From assembly GCF_001422485.1 (NCBI RefSeq), contig NZ_LMNF01000003.1:287443-351442 (forward strand): a DNA stretch of 64,000 nt, in the 5' to 3' direction. Source of the stretch: Agreia sp. Leaf283. GTDB taxonomy: Bacteria > Actinomycetota > Actinomycetes > Actinomycetales > Microbacteriaceae. Made by a program: the position numbers and the translations under genes. Below the pieces are notes generated by a model. The model did not search any database. It was not told where the DNA came from and saw only the letters and a program-made list of their open reading frames with translations. Shown piece by piece: positions 33,265 through 41,108 of the stretch (its first letter is position 1; each line of letters opens with the position of its first letter).

Positions 33265-33809
33265 CCCTCTCCGTACTGTTGTACACGATCCTCATCCTGC
33301 TGACCGGCGGTGAACGCATCGTCGAGCTCTTCGTATCGACCCGCAATGCGGCGTGGGCGTTCGCCCGCGGCGGCCTCGAGTTCGGCCGACGCCACTTCGG
33401 GCCGATGGTCGCGCTGCACACGGGGCTGCTGCTCGCCTGCCTGCTCGAGACGATCCTCGCCGACAGGCCGTTCATTCCGTGGCTGGGCTGGCCCATGCTC
33501 GTGATCGCGCTTGCCAGCCAGGTGCTGCGCTGGTGGTGCATCGCCTCGCTCGGCCATCGCTGGAACACGCGGGTCATCGTGGTCCCCGGCCTGCCGCTCG
33601 TGCTGCGTGGACCGTACCGGTGGCTGCGCCACCCCAACTACATCGTCGTCATCGCGGAGGGCATCGCCCTGCCCCTGGTGCACAGCAACTGGGTGACCGC
33701 CCTCGCGTTCACCGTGCTCAACGCGGTGCTGCTGTTCGGGTTCCGCATTCCGGTCGAGGAGCGGGCGCTCGAGGCGGCGCTCGGCGAGAAGCCCGTCGCA
33801 CCCCGATGA
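33261..33809 (+). CDS. Isoprenylcysteine carboxyl methyltransferase-family protein (SrsB-like)
   Basis: This 182-residue membrane methyltransferase has four or five hydrophobic segments. The ICMT-family SAM-binding signature GPYRWLRHPNYIVVIAEG is at about 118-135, and PVEERALEAAL near the end is also typical. Its ATG overlaps the stop of the polyketide synthase by 4 bp, and its own stop overlaps the next gene by 4 bp. In the related srs operon the homologous gene O-methylates the phenolic lipid, which is the best guess here. A membrane location fits a lipidic substrate. Confidence 0.88.
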   Translation: MTLSVLLYTILILLTGGERIVELFVSTRNAAWAFARGGLEFGRRHFGPMVALHTGLLLACLLETILADRPFIPWLGWPMLVIALASQVLRWWCIASLGHRWNTRVIVVPGLPLVLRGPYRWLRHPNYIVVIAEGIALPLVHSNWVTALAFTVLNAVLLFGFRIPVEERALEAALGEKPVAPR

Positions 33810-34852
33810 GCGCGATCGACGTCGATGTCGCCGTCGTGGGGGCCGGGCCCATCGGCCTCGCCGCAGCGATCGAGGCGCGGCTCGCGGGACTGTCGGTCGT
33901 GGTGATCGAGCCGCGGTCGTTTCCCATCGACAAGGCCTGTGGCGAAGGCCTGATGCCCGGGGCCGTCGCCGCCCTCGCGCGACTCGGCGTCCATCCGGAG
34001 GGAGCCGCGATCGCCGGCTTTCGATACTCGAACGCACGCACCCTTGTCGAGCACCGGTTCGCGGGCCCCTCCGGTCTCGGTGTGCGCCGCACGGCACTGC
34101 ACGATGCGCTCTCCGAGCGGGCAGACGAGTTGGGCGTGATGCGTCTGGATGCCCGGGTCTCCGACCTTGTGCAGAATGCAGAGGGCGTGACGGTCGGCGA
34201 CGTGCGGGCGTCGTGGCTGCTCGCCTGCGACGGCCTGCACTCCACGGTGCGACGGCTGGTCGGCCTCGAACGGCCGGCACCGGGCCGCGCCGACCGGCGC
34301 CGCTTCGGCCTGCGCCGGCACTACGCGATCGAGCCGTGGACAGACCTCGTCGAGGTGCACTGGGTCGCGGATGCCGAGGCCTACGTCACGCCGCTGGCCG
34401 GCGGCCTCGTGGGTGTGGCGGTTCTCGGACGGCCGCGCACCGACTTCGACGAGATCCTGGCGCAGCTGCCGGAGCTCTCCGATCGCCTCCGCGGATCTCA
34501 CCCGGTCGACAGCCTGCGCGGGGCCGGACCGCTCAGACAGCGCACCGCGGCCCGCAGCGCCGGGCGGGTGCTGCTGCTGGGTGATGCCTCGGGCTACGTC
34601 GACGCACTGACCGGCGAGGGCATCCGAGTCGGTCTGGCCCACGCGCGGGCCGCCATCGAGGCGATCGTGGATGCGGGCCCCCGGCCGGCGGCGACCTACG
34701 ACCGGGAGTGGGCCCGCGTCAGCCGGGACTTCCGTGTGATCACCTCGGGGCTGCTCGCCGCGGCGCAGTCTCCTCTCAGGCCGTTCATCGTGCCGGCCGC
34801 GCGGGCGATGCCCGCGCTCTTCGGTGCGGCGGTGGAGCGCCTCGCCCGATGA
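33806..34852 (+). CDS. FAD-dependent monooxygenase / geranylgeranyl-reductase-like flavoprotein (SrsC-like)
   Basis: This 348-residue flavoprotein has the Rossmann motif VVGAGPIGLAAA at residues 9-20 and an ADP-ribose Glu 20 residues on. GEGLMPG near 45 and a second FAD motif GDASGYVDALTGEGI near 255 are typical of the PHBH/geranylgeranyl-reductase fold. It is the third gene of the polyketide synthase operon (4-bp overlap). By analogy with SrsC it would hydroxylate the resorcinol ring, allowing oxidation to a quinone. The frame is open upstream as a shadow of the methyltransferase; the ATG at 33806 starts the conserved core. Confidence 0.88.
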   Translation: MSAIDVDVAVVGAGPIGLAAAIEARLAGLSVVVIEPRSFPIDKACGEGLMPGAVAALARLGVHPEGAAIAGFRYSNARTLVEHRFAGPSGLGVRRTALHDALSERADELGVMRLDARVSDLVQNAEGVTVGDVRASWLLACDGLHSTVRRLVGLERPAPGRADRRRFGLRRHYAIEPWTDLVEVHWVADAEAYVTPLAGGLVGVAVLGRPRTDFDEILAQLPELSDRLRGSHPVDSLRGAGPLRQRTAARSAGRVLLLGDASGYVDALTGEGIRVGLAHARAAIEAIVDAGPRPAATYDREWARVSRDFRVITSGLLAAAQSPLRPFIVPAARAMPALFGAAVERLAR

Positions 34853-34885
34853 GGCGGCAGGCGTGACCTCGAGGGGGCACGCTGC

Positions 34886-34891
34886 TACGGT
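34886..34891 (+). promoter_or_regulatory. Predicted leaderless promoter of the AraC-type gene
   Basis: TACGGT ends 6 nt before the ATG at 34898. GTGACC at 34863-34868, exactly 17 nt upstream, is a reasonable -35 (5 of 6 to TTGACC). Confidence 0.5.
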
Positions 34892-34897
34892 CGAGAC

Positions 34898-35353
34898 ATG
34901 TCCCCGGAACGACTGGCCGCGCTGGTGCAGCTGCGTCGTGCGCGCGACCTGATCGACAGGGAATTCGCGCGGCCGCTCGACGTGCCGACGATGGCGAGGC
35001 ACGCGCTGATGTCGCCGGCGCACTTCTCCCGCCAGTTCAAGGATGCCTACGGCGAGACCCCGTACGGCTACCTGATGACCCGGCGCATCGAGCGTGCCAT
35101 GGCCCTGCTTCGGGCAGGAGTCTCGGTCACCGACGCCTGCATGGCGGTCGGCTGCACCTCGCTGGGCTCCTTCAGCTCCCGGTTCAGCCTGCTGGTCGGG
35201 GAGACGCCCAGCCAGTACCGCAGACGGGAGCACGACGCCGTGCAGCTGATGCCGTCGTGCGTGGCGAGCGGGTACACGCGTCCGCGCACCGCCGACTCGG
35301 CGACCGCCGAATCGAGCAGGATTCGAGAAGCCGCGATGGCCCTCTCGGCCTAG
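34898..35353 (+). CDS. AraC family transcriptional regulator, DNA-binding domain only
   Basis: This 151-residue protein is little more than the two helix-turn-helix AraC domain (residues 8-105). MARHALMSPAHFSRQFKDAYG is HTH1 plus the linking helix, and the PXXY-type ending is ETPSQYRRRE. It has no effector-binding domain; the last 45 residues are low-complexity. It is followed at once by a VOC protein, a pairing seen often in Actinobacteria, and probably controls that gene in response to a signal bound elsewhere. Confidence 0.9.
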   Translation: MSPERLAALVQLRRARDLIDREFARPLDVPTMARHALMSPAHFSRQFKDAYGETPYGYLMTRRIERAMALLRAGVSVTDACMAVGCTSLGSFSSRFSLLVGETPSQYRRREHDAVQLMPSCVASGYTRPRTADSATAESSRIREAAMALSA

Positions 35354-35356
35354 CGT
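35351..35356 (+). promoter_or_regulatory. Predicted leaderless -10 box of the VOC gene (TAGCGT)
   Basis: The hexamer overlaps the stop of the AraC gene and lies 7 nt before the ATG at 35364. Confidence 0.4.
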
Positions 35357-35363
35357 GGCATCC

Positions 35364-35765
35364 ATGACCATCTCACTTCAGTACGCAGGAATCACCGTCA
35401 CGGACGTCGACGAGGCGCTCGGCTTCTATCGCGACGCGCTCGGCTTCGAGGTGCAGAATGACGTCGCCAACGGAGGCTTCCGCTGGGTGACGCTCGGCAG
35501 CCCGGGCCAGCCCGACCTGTCGATCGTGCTCTCGGAGCCGCACGCCGGCCGGTCCCAGGCCGACGGCGACGCGCTCGAGGAACTGCTCGTCAAGGGCGTG
35601 CTGCAGACGCTCGTGTTCCGCAGCGACGATCTCGACGCGAGCTTCGAGAAGGTCCGCGCCTCCGGGGCCGAGGTGCTGCAGGAGCCGATCAAGCAGCCGT
35701 GGGGACCGCGCGACTGCGCATTCCGTGACCCCTCGGGCAACACGGTGCGCATCTCCGAGGCGTAG
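35364..35765 (+). CDS. VOC (glyoxalase/bleomycin-resistance) family protein
   Basis: This 133-residue vicinal-oxygen-chelate protein has two beta-alpha-beta-beta-beta units: ITVTDVDEALGFYRDALGFE at 8-27, then DLDASFEKVRASGAEVLQEP and WGPRDCAFRDPSGNTVRI near the end. The final Glu in RISEA matches the metal-binding Glu of the family. The ATG at 35364 is chosen over a GTG at 35355, because a TAGCGT box lies 7 nt before 35364. It may be an enzyme or a small-molecule-binding protein. It is coupled to the AraC gene 10 bp upstream. Confidence 0.88.
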   Translation: MTISLQYAGITVTDVDEALGFYRDALGFEVQNDVANGGFRWVTLGSPGQPDLSIVLSEPHAGRSQADGDALEELLVKGVLQTLVFRSDDLDASFEKVRASGAEVLQEPIKQPWGPRDCAFRDPSGNTVRISEA

Positions 35766-35827
35766 GCGCGGCGAGGCGCGTCGTCAATGCCGGGCGGCCC
35801 ACAGCCGGCCGCGCGCAGACTGGGGGA

Positions 35828-36757
35828 GTGAAACTCGTTCCCCCCGCCCTGCGCGATCGCATCCGCCTCGTCCTGAGCGGCTCCAGCGACGAGCCGCCCG
35901 AGTGGTCGGTTCGTCTCGACGAGGGCGACGACGGAGGATTCTTCGCGCCGGGCTCTGCCACCTGGAGCGTGCACGGGGGCATGTCGACGATCGTCGCGGG
36001 TATCCGTGCGCTGCTGATCCAGGCGCTCCACCCCGGGGCGATGGCCGGAGTGCATGACCACTCCCGGTACAAGGAGGATCCCCTCGGCCGCCTGGCGGGT
36101 ACCATTCGCTGGATCTTCACCGTCAGCTACGGCGATACGCGAACGGCGATCGGCACCTCGAACTGGGTACTGAAGATGCACGAGCGCGTCGTCGGCAGCT
36201 ATCTCGATGCGCGGGGCGTCTCCCGCCCCTACGCGGCGAACGACCCGGAGCTGCTGCGCTGGGTGCACCTCGCGTTCACCGACTCGTTCCTCGCCACGGC
36301 CAAGCTCTATGGAAAGCCGATTCCGGGTGGGCCAGACGCGTACGTGCGCGAGTGGGCGATCGCGGGCGAGCTGATGGGCGTGCAGGACCCGCCGCGCTCG
36401 GAGGCCGAACTCGCCGCCCAGCTGCGGGGCTACCTCGACGCCGGCGACCTCGTCTTCACCGACCGCGTCGCCGAGGCCGTATCGTTCATCCGCCGGCCCC
36501 CGATCGGCCGCTCGCTGATGCCCGGCTACGCCCTGCTGTTCGCGGGCGCCGTCGCATCCATCCCGGAGCCGTATCGCGGCATGCTCAAGCTGCGCGTGCC
36601 GTCGCTGGGGCCCATCCGGATGCCGGTTGCAGCCGTGACCCGGCTCACGCTGCGGGTGATCGCGGGCACGTTGGAGAAGGACCCGCCGAGCGAGCTCGCG
36701 GCGCGCCGCAGGCTCGCCCGGCTGGGCATCGACGGCCCCGCGATCACCCGCCGGTAG
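35828..36757 (+). CDS. Oxygenase MpaB family protein (DUF2236)
   Basis: This 309-residue protein matches the MpaB/Lcp-like group of haem or metal oxygenases. ATWSVHGGMSTIVAGIRALLIQALHPGAMAGV (starting near residue 42), DHSRYKEDPLGRLAGTIRW and WVHLAFTDSFL carry the conserved His, Asp and Arg residues of the family. The GTG start has a weak CAGACT hexamer 6 nt upstream and also a G-rich stretch too close to act as a normal ribosome site. The substrate is unknown. It converges with an aldo/keto reductase. Confidence 0.87.
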   Translation: MKLVPPALRDRIRLVLSGSSDEPPEWSVRLDEGDDGGFFAPGSATWSVHGGMSTIVAGIRALLIQALHPGAMAGVHDHSRYKEDPLGRLAGTIRWIFTVSYGDTRTAIGTSNWVLKMHERVVGSYLDARGVSRPYAANDPELLRWVHLAFTDSFLATAKLYGKPIPGGPDAYVREWAIAGELMGVQDPPRSEAELAAQLRGYLDAGDLVFTDRVAEAVSFIRRPPIGRSLMPGYALLFAGAVASIPEPYRGMLKLRVPSLGPIRMPVAAVTRLTLRVIAGTLEKDPPSELAARRRLARLGIDGPAITRR

Positions 36758-36781
36758 CGCGGATCACACGGGGCCTGTCGA

Positions 36782-37786
36782 TCAGACGGGGCGCGTGTCC
36801 GGCGAGACCGTGTGCTTGGCGTCGCGCACCACGACGGAGCCGAGGGCCTCGTCGATGCGCGCGAGGATGCCCTCGTCGAGGGTCACGCCGGCGGCCTTCA
36901 CATTCGACTCGACCTGCTCGGGTCGCGATGCGCCCATCAGGGCGGATGCGACGTTCGGGTTCTGCAGGACCCACGCGATCGCGAGCTGGGCCATGGTGAG
37001 CCCGAGGTCGTGGGCGATGGGCTGCAGCAGCTGCACGCGGGTCAGCACGTCGTCGTTGAGGAAGCGCTTGACCATGTCGGCCCCGCCCTTCTCATCGGTG
37101 GCCCGGCTGCCCGGGGGCAGCTCCGCGCCGGGCTTGTACTTGCCCGTGAGCACGCCCTGCGCCACGGGAGACCAGACGATCTGCGACAGGCCGAGCTCCT
37201 CCGAGACGGGCACGACCTGGTCTTCGATCACTCGCCAGAGCATCGAGTACTGGGGCTGGTTCGAGATGAGCTGGAAGCCGAGCTCCTTCGACAGGGCGTG
37301 GCCCGCGCGGATCTGCTCCGCGTTCCACTCGCTGACGCCGATGTAGAGCGCCTTGCCCTGGCGCACGATGTCGGCGAAGGCCTGCATCGTCTCCTCGAGC
37401 GGCGTCTCCACGTCGTAGCGGTGTGCCTGGTAGAGGTCGACGTAATCGGTCTTCAACCGGCGGAGCGAGCCGTCGATCGACTCCATGATGTGCTTGCGCG
37501 AGAGGCCCACGTCGTTGGGACCCTTGGGCCCGGTCGGCCAGTAGACCTTCGTGAAGATCTCGAGCGATTCGCGGCGCTGGTGCTTGAGCGCCTTGCCGAG
37601 CACCTTCTCCGCCGCCGTGTTCGCGTAGGCGTCGGCCGTGTCGAACGTGGTGATGCCGGCGGTCAACGCGGCTTCGACGCACTGCGCAGCGATGTCGTTC
37701 TCGACCTGCGATCCGTGGGTCAGCCAGTTTCCGTACGTGATTTCCGAGACTTTGAGCCCGGACTTGCCGAGGTACCTGAATTCCAT
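36782..37786 (-). CDS. Aldo/keto reductase, Kv-beta type
   Basis: This is a 334-residue NADP(H)-dependent reductase. It opens with MEFRYLGKSGLKVSEITYG. The catalytic tetrad is visible as Asp and Tyr in FDTADAYANT, Lys in FTKVYWP and His in YQAHRYD. GVSEWNAEQI and SNQPQYSMLWR are typical of the voltage-gated-channel beta-subunit branch. Two starts compete: 37786, which lies 7 nt from TAGCGT (37799-37794, minus), and an in-frame ATG at 37792, which lies 7 nt from AGGAG. I chose the first because it matches family starts. Confidence 0.9.
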   Translation of the reverse strand: MEFRYLGKSGLKVSEITYGNWLTHGSQVENDIAAQCVEAALTAGITTFDTADAYANTAAEKVLGKALKHQRRESLEIFTKVYWPTGPKGPNDVGLSRKHIMESIDGSLRRLKTDYVDLYQAHRYDVETPLEETMQAFADIVRQGKALYIGVSEWNAEQIRAGHALSKELGFQLISNQPQYSMLWRVIEDQVVPVSEELGLSQIVWSPVAQGVLTGKYKPGAELPPGSRATDEKGGADMVKRFLNDDVLTRVQLLQPIAHDLGLTMAQLAIAWVLQNPNVASALMGASRPEQVESNVKAAGVTLDEGILARIDEALGSVVVRDAKHTVSPDTRPV

Positions 37787-37860
37787 GTCCATCACGCTAC
37801 TCCTCGCACTGAACGGCGGCTGGGGGTAGCGTGGGAGGCCTCCGATACGACAGGACCTCA

Positions 37861-38156
37861 TGACCGCCACGCTCGAGATGATGAATCATCTGCTCGGTCT
37901 GGCCGTCGCGCTGTCGTTCGGCACGGGCACGCTCGACACGGCGGCCGTCGTCGGCGTCGTGGCCCTCGGCTCTCTCGCCGTCGCGTTGTGCACGCAGTAC
38001 CTGGTGAGCCTGATCGGCCGCTCCGGCGTCTCGCTCATCGAGCAGACGGGTTTCGACCTCGCCGCCCTGCGCGTGCTGGTCGTGCAGAGCGATCCCAACG
38101 CGGCGGGCAGGCCGCGCACCAGGGCCCCGGCGCGCTCCATCCCGGTCGCCGCCTAG
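37861..38156 (+). CDS. DUF6412-type small membrane protein
   Basis: This 98-residue protein has two hydrophobic segments (about 8-26 and 28-52) and a C-terminal VQSDPNAAGRPRTRAPAR signature seen in actinobacterial DUF6412 proteins. It precedes a YidC-like gene by 66 bp, as relatives do in Streptomyces, so a role with that insertase is plausible. A TAGCGT at 37826-37831 may be the -10 box of a leadered transcript. The function is unknown. Confidence 0.8.
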
Positions 38157-38222
38157 CCCTTCGGCTCGGCAGGCAACCACACGTCATCCATCTTCCGCCC
38201 ATGACGTTGGGATCTCTCTGCC

Positions 38223-38987
38223 ATGAATCCGTACACCCTCGGCCCCGTCGCGGCCGTCCTCGACGCCGCCTACGCGGTCGTCCAGCACCTCGCATCACTG
38301 CTCGAACCCCTCTTTCCCGTGGCCGCCGCCGGCGCCGCCATTGTCGTCATCACCCTGCTCGTCCGCAGTGCGCTCATCCCCGTGGGAGTCTCCCAGGCGC
38401 GGGCCGAGGTCGATCGGCGACGGCTCGCACCGCTCGTCTCCCAGCTCCGCCAGAAGCACGCGAAGAATCCCGAACGCATGCAACGCGAGCTGATGGCCCT
38501 GTACGCGGCCGAGAAGACGTCGCCGTTCGCCGGCTTCCTGCCGCTGCTGATCCAGCTGCCCATCGTGTCGCTCGTGTACGGGCTCTTCACCCAGCTGCAC
38601 GTGAACGGGCACTCCAACGGCCTGCTCGAGCAGACCGTCTTCGGCGTGCCGCTCGGCACGAGCCTGCTGTCCGTCTTCGGTTCGGGCATCGGCCTGCAGC
38701 AGGCGATCGTCTTCGGCGTACTGCTGGCGACGATCGCGATCGTGGCCACCCTCTCGCGGCGCTTTCTCGCCCCGCTGCCCCCGGTGTCACTGCCGGGCAC
38801 CCCGGCGGCGCCCGCCGCCGCGACCGTGCCGGGCGCCGAGTCGCTCACGCGCATCCTGAGTTACCTGCCCTACATCACCGTGCTCTTCGCGGCCTTCGTG
38901 CCGCTGGCGGCCACGATCTACCTCGCGCTGACCACGCTCTGGAGTTTCGTGGAGCGGCTGATCCTGCGGCGTCGGATGGCAGGATGA
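38223..38987 (+). CDS. YidC/Oxa1-family membrane protein insertase (second, short type)
   Basis: This 254-residue protein has five predicted membrane segments. The cytoplasmic loop after TM2 (QARAEVDRRRLAPLVSQLRQ, then KHAKNPERMQRELMALY) is the hallmark of Oxa1-type insertases. GFLPLLIQLPIVSLVYGLF follows, as in YidC core helices. It lacks the large periplasmic domain and the long C-tail. The position next to DUF6412, away from the rpmH-rnpA locus, marks it as an accessory paralogue rather than the housekeeping YidC. Clients are unknown. Confidence 0.88.
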   Translation: MNPYTLGPVAAVLDAAYAVVQHLASLLEPLFPVAAAGAAIVVITLLVRSALIPVGVSQARAEVDRRRLAPLVSQLRQKHAKNPERMQRELMALYAAEKTSPFAGFLPLLIQLPIVSLVYGLFTQLHVNGHSNGLLEQTVFGVPLGTSLLSVFGSGIGLQQAIVFGVLLATIAIVATLSRRFLAPLPPVSLPGTPAAPAAATVPGAESLTRILSYLPYITVLFAAFVPLAATIYLALTTLWSFVERLILRRRMAG

Positions 38988-39006
38988 GAGCAACAAGGAG
39001 GTCGCC

Positions 39007-39558
39007 ATGACGACGTACGTGGCGCTCGTGCGCGGCATCAACGTGGGCACGAGCACCCTGGTTCCGATGCCCGAATTCCAGAGCGTGCTCGAGCAGGCGG
39101 GGTTCACGAACGTGAAGACGCTGCTGAGAAGCGGTAACGCGGTCTTCGACTCGGCGACGTCGCTCTCGGCGGCCGGCGTCGTCGACCTCGAGACGCGCTT
39201 CGCAGAGGCCACCGGGGTGTCGGCACGCTTCGTCGTTCTCGAGGGGAGCGAGTTCGTGGGTGTCGTGCGGGAGAATCCGCTCGTCGATGTCTCCGACGAC
39301 CCCTCGCGCCTGATGATCTCGTTCCTGCCGGATGCGGCGCCGCGCGAGTCGACCCTCGTCTTTCCCGACGCCGACGGCCTGCTGTCCGAGATCATCCGCC
39401 TCGGCAGCAGGGCGGTCTACGCGTGGTGCCCGAACGGAGTGTCGAAGTCGGCGATCCCGCCGGCGTTCTGGAAGCAGTTCGGCCCGGCCGCGACGACGCG
39501 CAACGCGAACACCGCGAACAAGCTGGTGTCACTGGTGCTGCCTAGACTCGAAGGATGA
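39007..39558 (+). CDS. DUF1697 family protein
   Basis: This 183-residue protein opens with TTYVALVRGINVGTSTLVPM, the conserved DUF1697 start, and continues with a swapped ferredoxin-like pattern (VKTLLRSGNAVFDS). Members have no established function. AAGGAGG (38995-39001) lies 5 nt before the ATG. The stop overlaps the start of dinB by 4 bp, and the dinB -10 box lies inside this gene. Confidence 0.85.
   Translation: MTTYVALVRGINVGTSTLVPMPEFQSVLEQAGFTNVKTLLRSGNAVFDSATSLSAAGVVDLETRFAEATGVSARFVVLEGSEFVGVVRENPLVDVSDDPSRLMISFLPDAAPRESTLVFPDADGLLSEIIRLGSRAVYAWCPNGVSKSAIPPAFWKQFGPAATTRNANTANKLVSLVLPRLEG
39543..39548 (+). promoter_or_regulatory. Predicted internal leaderless -10 box of dinB (TAGACT)
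   Basis: The hexamer lies inside the last codons of the DUF1697 gene, 6 nt before the dinB ATG. It would allow dinB expression apart from the upstream gene. Confidence 0.45.
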
Positions 39559-40787
39559 TCGTGCAGGGCGGAGCAGACGACTCGACCGCCACCATGCTGC
39601 ACATCGATATGGACGCGTTCTTCGCCTCGGTCGAGCTGCTCGACCACCCCGAACTGCGAGGCCAGCCGGTCATCATCGGCCACGCGGGCGGTCGTGGCGT
39701 CGTCACCAGCGCCACTTACGAGGCTCGGCGTCTCGGCGTCCACTCCGCGATGCCGGTCTCCGTGGCCATGCGACTCGCGCCGAAGGCGCACATCCTCGCC
39801 CCGCACATGCACCTGTACAAGCACTACTCGGCCGAGGTGATGCGCATCTTCCGAGACGTCACGCCCCTCGTCGAGCCGCTCAGCATCGACGAGGCCTTCC
39901 TCGACGTCTCCGGCGCCAGGCGGCTGCTCGGCAGTCCCAGCACCATCGGCTCGCTCGTGCGCGCGCGGGTGTTCGACGAGACGGGGCTCACCTGCTCGGT
40001 CGGAGCGTCGTCGACGAAGTTCGTGGCCAAAATGGCGTCGCAGCGCGCCAAGCCCGACGGCATGCTCGTCGTTCCCGAGTCCGAGATCCTCAACTTCCTG
40101 CATCCGCTTCCCATCAAGGCGCTCTGGGGTGTGGGGGCGAGCACTGAGGCCGCGCTCGCTCGCATCGGCATCAAGACGGTGCGTGAGCTCGCCGAGATGC
40201 CGCTCGCCGCGCTCACTCGCGCGGTCGGCGAGGCCTCGGGCCAGAAACTGCATGCCCTGGCACGGGGCATCGACCCGCGCGGTATCGTGCTCGAGCGCCA
40301 GGAGAAGAGCATCGGTCACGAGAACACCTTCGAGTTCGACGTGGGCGATCATCGGGTTCTCCACCGCGAACTGCTCAAGCAGGCCAACCAGGTGGCCGTC
40401 AGGCTGCGCAGGGCAGGCCTCGAGGGTCGCACGGTGGCACTCAAACTGCGCTTCAGCGACTTCACCACCATCACGCGTTCGCGCACCCTCGCAGAGCCGA
40501 GCGACCTCGGCAAGCAGATCTACGACGAGGCCAAGGCCATCTTCGATGCGCTCGACCTGCGCGATGATCAGCGCGTGCGGCTCATCGGTGTGCGTGTCGA
40601 GCAGCTCGCCGAGGCCGGCTCGGTCGTGCACCAGCCGTCGCTGTGGGCCGACGAGGCCGAAACCCAGACCGACGGATGGCGCGACGCCGAGCGCACCATC
40701 GACAAGCTGGCGGCTCGCTTCGGATCGGGCGCCGTCGGCCCCGCGTCGCTCATGCGCAAGAAGAGCCCAGGGTCCTCGCCGGAATAG
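39555..40787 (+). CDS. dinB: DNA polymerase IV (Y family)
   Basis: This 410-residue translesion polymerase has catalytic carboxylates in MLHIDMDAFFASVE (about 15-28) and SIDEAFLDVSG (about 111-121). The thumb helix-hairpin-helix GVGASTEAALARIGIKTVRE is near 193, and a little-finger domain ends near 385. No clear beta-clamp-binding peptide is seen at the basic C-terminus. I saw no GAAC-N4-GTTC LexA site upstream. It is followed by a 321-bp gap full of repeats. Confidence 0.94.
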   Translation: MIVQGGADDSTATMLHIDMDAFFASVELLDHPELRGQPVIIGHAGGRGVVTSATYEARRLGVHSAMPVSVAMRLAPKAHILAPHMHLYKHYSAEVMRIFRDVTPLVEPLSIDEAFLDVSGARRLLGSPSTIGSLVRARVFDETGLTCSVGASSTKFVAKMASQRAKPDGMLVVPESEILNFLHPLPIKALWGVGASTEAALARIGIKTVRELAEMPLAALTRAVGEASGQKLHALARGIDPRGIVLERQEKSIGHENTFEFDVGDHRVLHRELLKQANQVAVRLRRAGLEGRTVALKLRFSDFTTITRSRTLAEPSDLGKQIYDEAKAIFDALDLRDDQRVRLIGVRVEQLAEAGSVVHQPSLWADEAETQTDGWRDAERTIDKLAARFGSGAVGPASLMRKKSPGSSPE

Positions 40788-41108
40788 CGGACCTGCGCGT
40801 CTCGGCTGCCCTTCGACAAGCTCAGGGAACGCCGCGGCCGTATCGAGACCACCGTTGGTGACCTCGATACGCCGGCTCGTTCCTCGCGCGGCTACTCGAT
40901 CAGTGCGTGGCGTCGTCGCGCCCATCCCGACCCGCCGGACGGGCGCAACGACGCCACACAAGCGACGAGCCGACGTCGCGTGGCGCCATGGTGCCCATCG
41001 CAAGAACTCGGATGGGCGCGACGACGCCACCGGACAGCGCCGTTCGGATGGGGTCCGCCCTTCGACAAGCTCCGGGAACGCGCGCGGCTACTCGATCAGC
41101 GCGAGTCG
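40788..41108. repeat. Composite intergenic region of interleaved R1, R2 and R3 repeats
   Basis: This is the only gene-free stretch over 300 bp. In order: R1 (40809-40831), R2 (40838-40905), R3 (40907-40957), R3 (40975-41033), R1 (41058-41080) and an R2 fragment (41084-41105). No credible ORF or tRNA is present. It separates the convergent dinB and treZ genes, so transcription from both sides ends here. Confidence 0.85.

Noticed and set aside
39400-39555. LexA (SOS) box upstream of dinB
   Set aside because: No GAAC-N4-GTTC or close variant was found in this interval; partial half-sites are not correctly spaced.
40788-41108. CRISPR array
   Set aside because: Repeats are of three kinds, palindromic, unevenly spaced and found singly elsewhere; there are no constant spacers and no cas genes.
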